DNA from: JBPOIS01 sp052034295
Lineage (GTDB): Bacteria; Pseudomonadota; Gammaproteobacteria; Pseudomonadales; Moraxellaceae
DNA length: 5,598 nucleotides
Assembly (NCBI GenBank): GCA_052034295.1
Contig: JBPOIS010000026.1
Location: 1-5,598 of the forward strand
Direction: 5' to 3'
The notes beneath the pieces were generated by a model, which was given only the letters and a program-made list of their open reading frames with translations, did no database searches and was not told where the DNA came from. Positions 5,321 through 5,598 of the stretch are shown here, one piece after another; within the stretch, counting starts at the first letter, position 1, and each line of letters starts with the position of its first letter. Position numbers and translations under genes: made by a program.

Positions 5321-5598
5321 TCAGACATGACCAACACAATCTCCCGGGGCAGTTCAGGCAGGTACTGCGGCACCGCGGTCACGGGGGCAGCTTCATCAGA
5401 AGGAGGCGCGGAGCCGTCCACCACGGACTCGACTGGGTGGGCACCCGGTGCCACTTCTGCCAGCGGCCCCACCGACTGCTTTTCCGGCGGAGGCAACGGG
5501 CGTCTGAGGGCAAGGGCCGATTGATCCACCGGGGCATGCGTGTCCTCCGGGTCGGCAAACAGGGCCAGAAACTGGGCATTGGCCTGATCCAGCGCTGT
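5233..5598 (-). CDS. Hypothetical protein with Pro/acid-rich segment, partial
   Basis: The frame enters from the right edge without a visible start and runs 121 codons to TAG 5233-5235. I do not recognise the family. The first visible part, LDQANAQFLALFADPED, looks like the end of a folded helical domain. What follows is a disordered-looking linker rich in Pro, Ala, Val, Glu and Asp (PLPPPEK, APVTAVPQYLPELPRE, SDPVEPVLSSDTPAVP). Codons are GC-rich at the third position like the neighbours, which supports coding. There are no membrane segments. The frame ends abruptly after RLEKDPR, and a neighbouring frame continues with protein-like sequence to 5135, so this stop may be premature. It is convergent with nnrS and has no evident link to NO defence. 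Confidence 0.6.
   Translation of the reverse strand, partial: TALDQANAQFLALFADPEDTHAPVDQSALALRRPLPPPEKQSVGPLAEVAPGAHPVESVVDGSAPPSDEAAPVTAVPQYLPELPREIVLVMSDPVEPVLSSDTPAVPAQGSQGVRLEKDPR

Noticed and set aside
4424..5524. Plus-strand Ala/Gly-rich open frame overlapping nnrS
   Set aside because: Out-of-frame shadow of nnrS with low-complexity composition and no motif.

Overview
The window looks like chromosomal DNA of a GC-rich proteobacterium, most likely a betaproteobacterium. The clues are GC-rich third codon positions, a YggX-type iron protein, a tRNA-Phe, a hisB-hisH-hisA cluster, and an NsrR regulator followed by the nitric-oxide-stress membrane protein NnrS. A Neisseriales relative (Laribacter/Chromobacterium-like) is a guess from gene content and protein style only. 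Most of the window is ordinary core genome. I found no new multi-gene system and say so plainly.

Layout. Positions 1-191 hold the 3' end of yggX (+). Positions 192-600 are gene-free but rich in inverted repeats, including a four-copy nested repeat at 500-551. Next, on the minus strand, comes a single-gene tRNA-Phe unit: promoter at 751-779, gene at 665-740, a trailer hairpin, and a textbook terminator at 598-631. A small GNAT acetyltransferase resembling PanZ/PanM lies on the minus strand (798-1184) and is divergent from hisB. The hisB-hisH-hisA block (1317-3268, +) is tightly packed: hisB and hisH overlap by one base, and hisH and hisA are three bases apart. It supplies IGP dehydratase, the glutaminase subunit of IGP synthase, and the ProFAR isomerase. 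The synthase partner hisF, often next in line, is absent.

Downstream is a nitric oxide response pair. nsrR (3353-3814) encodes an Rrf2-type Fe-S repressor with all three cluster cysteines. It is followed by a near-consensus NsrR operator at 3882-3904 and nnrS (3927-5138), a polytopic membrane protein. The expected logic is that NO damages the NsrR cluster, the operator is released, and nnrS is expressed.

The right edge carries a minus-strand gene of unknown function, cut by the window end. Its proline/acid-rich reading frame stops at 5233. A second frame continues with protein-like sequence to 5135, where its stop interlocks with the nnrS stop. This suggests a one-base frameshift (mutation, sequencing error, or less likely recoding).
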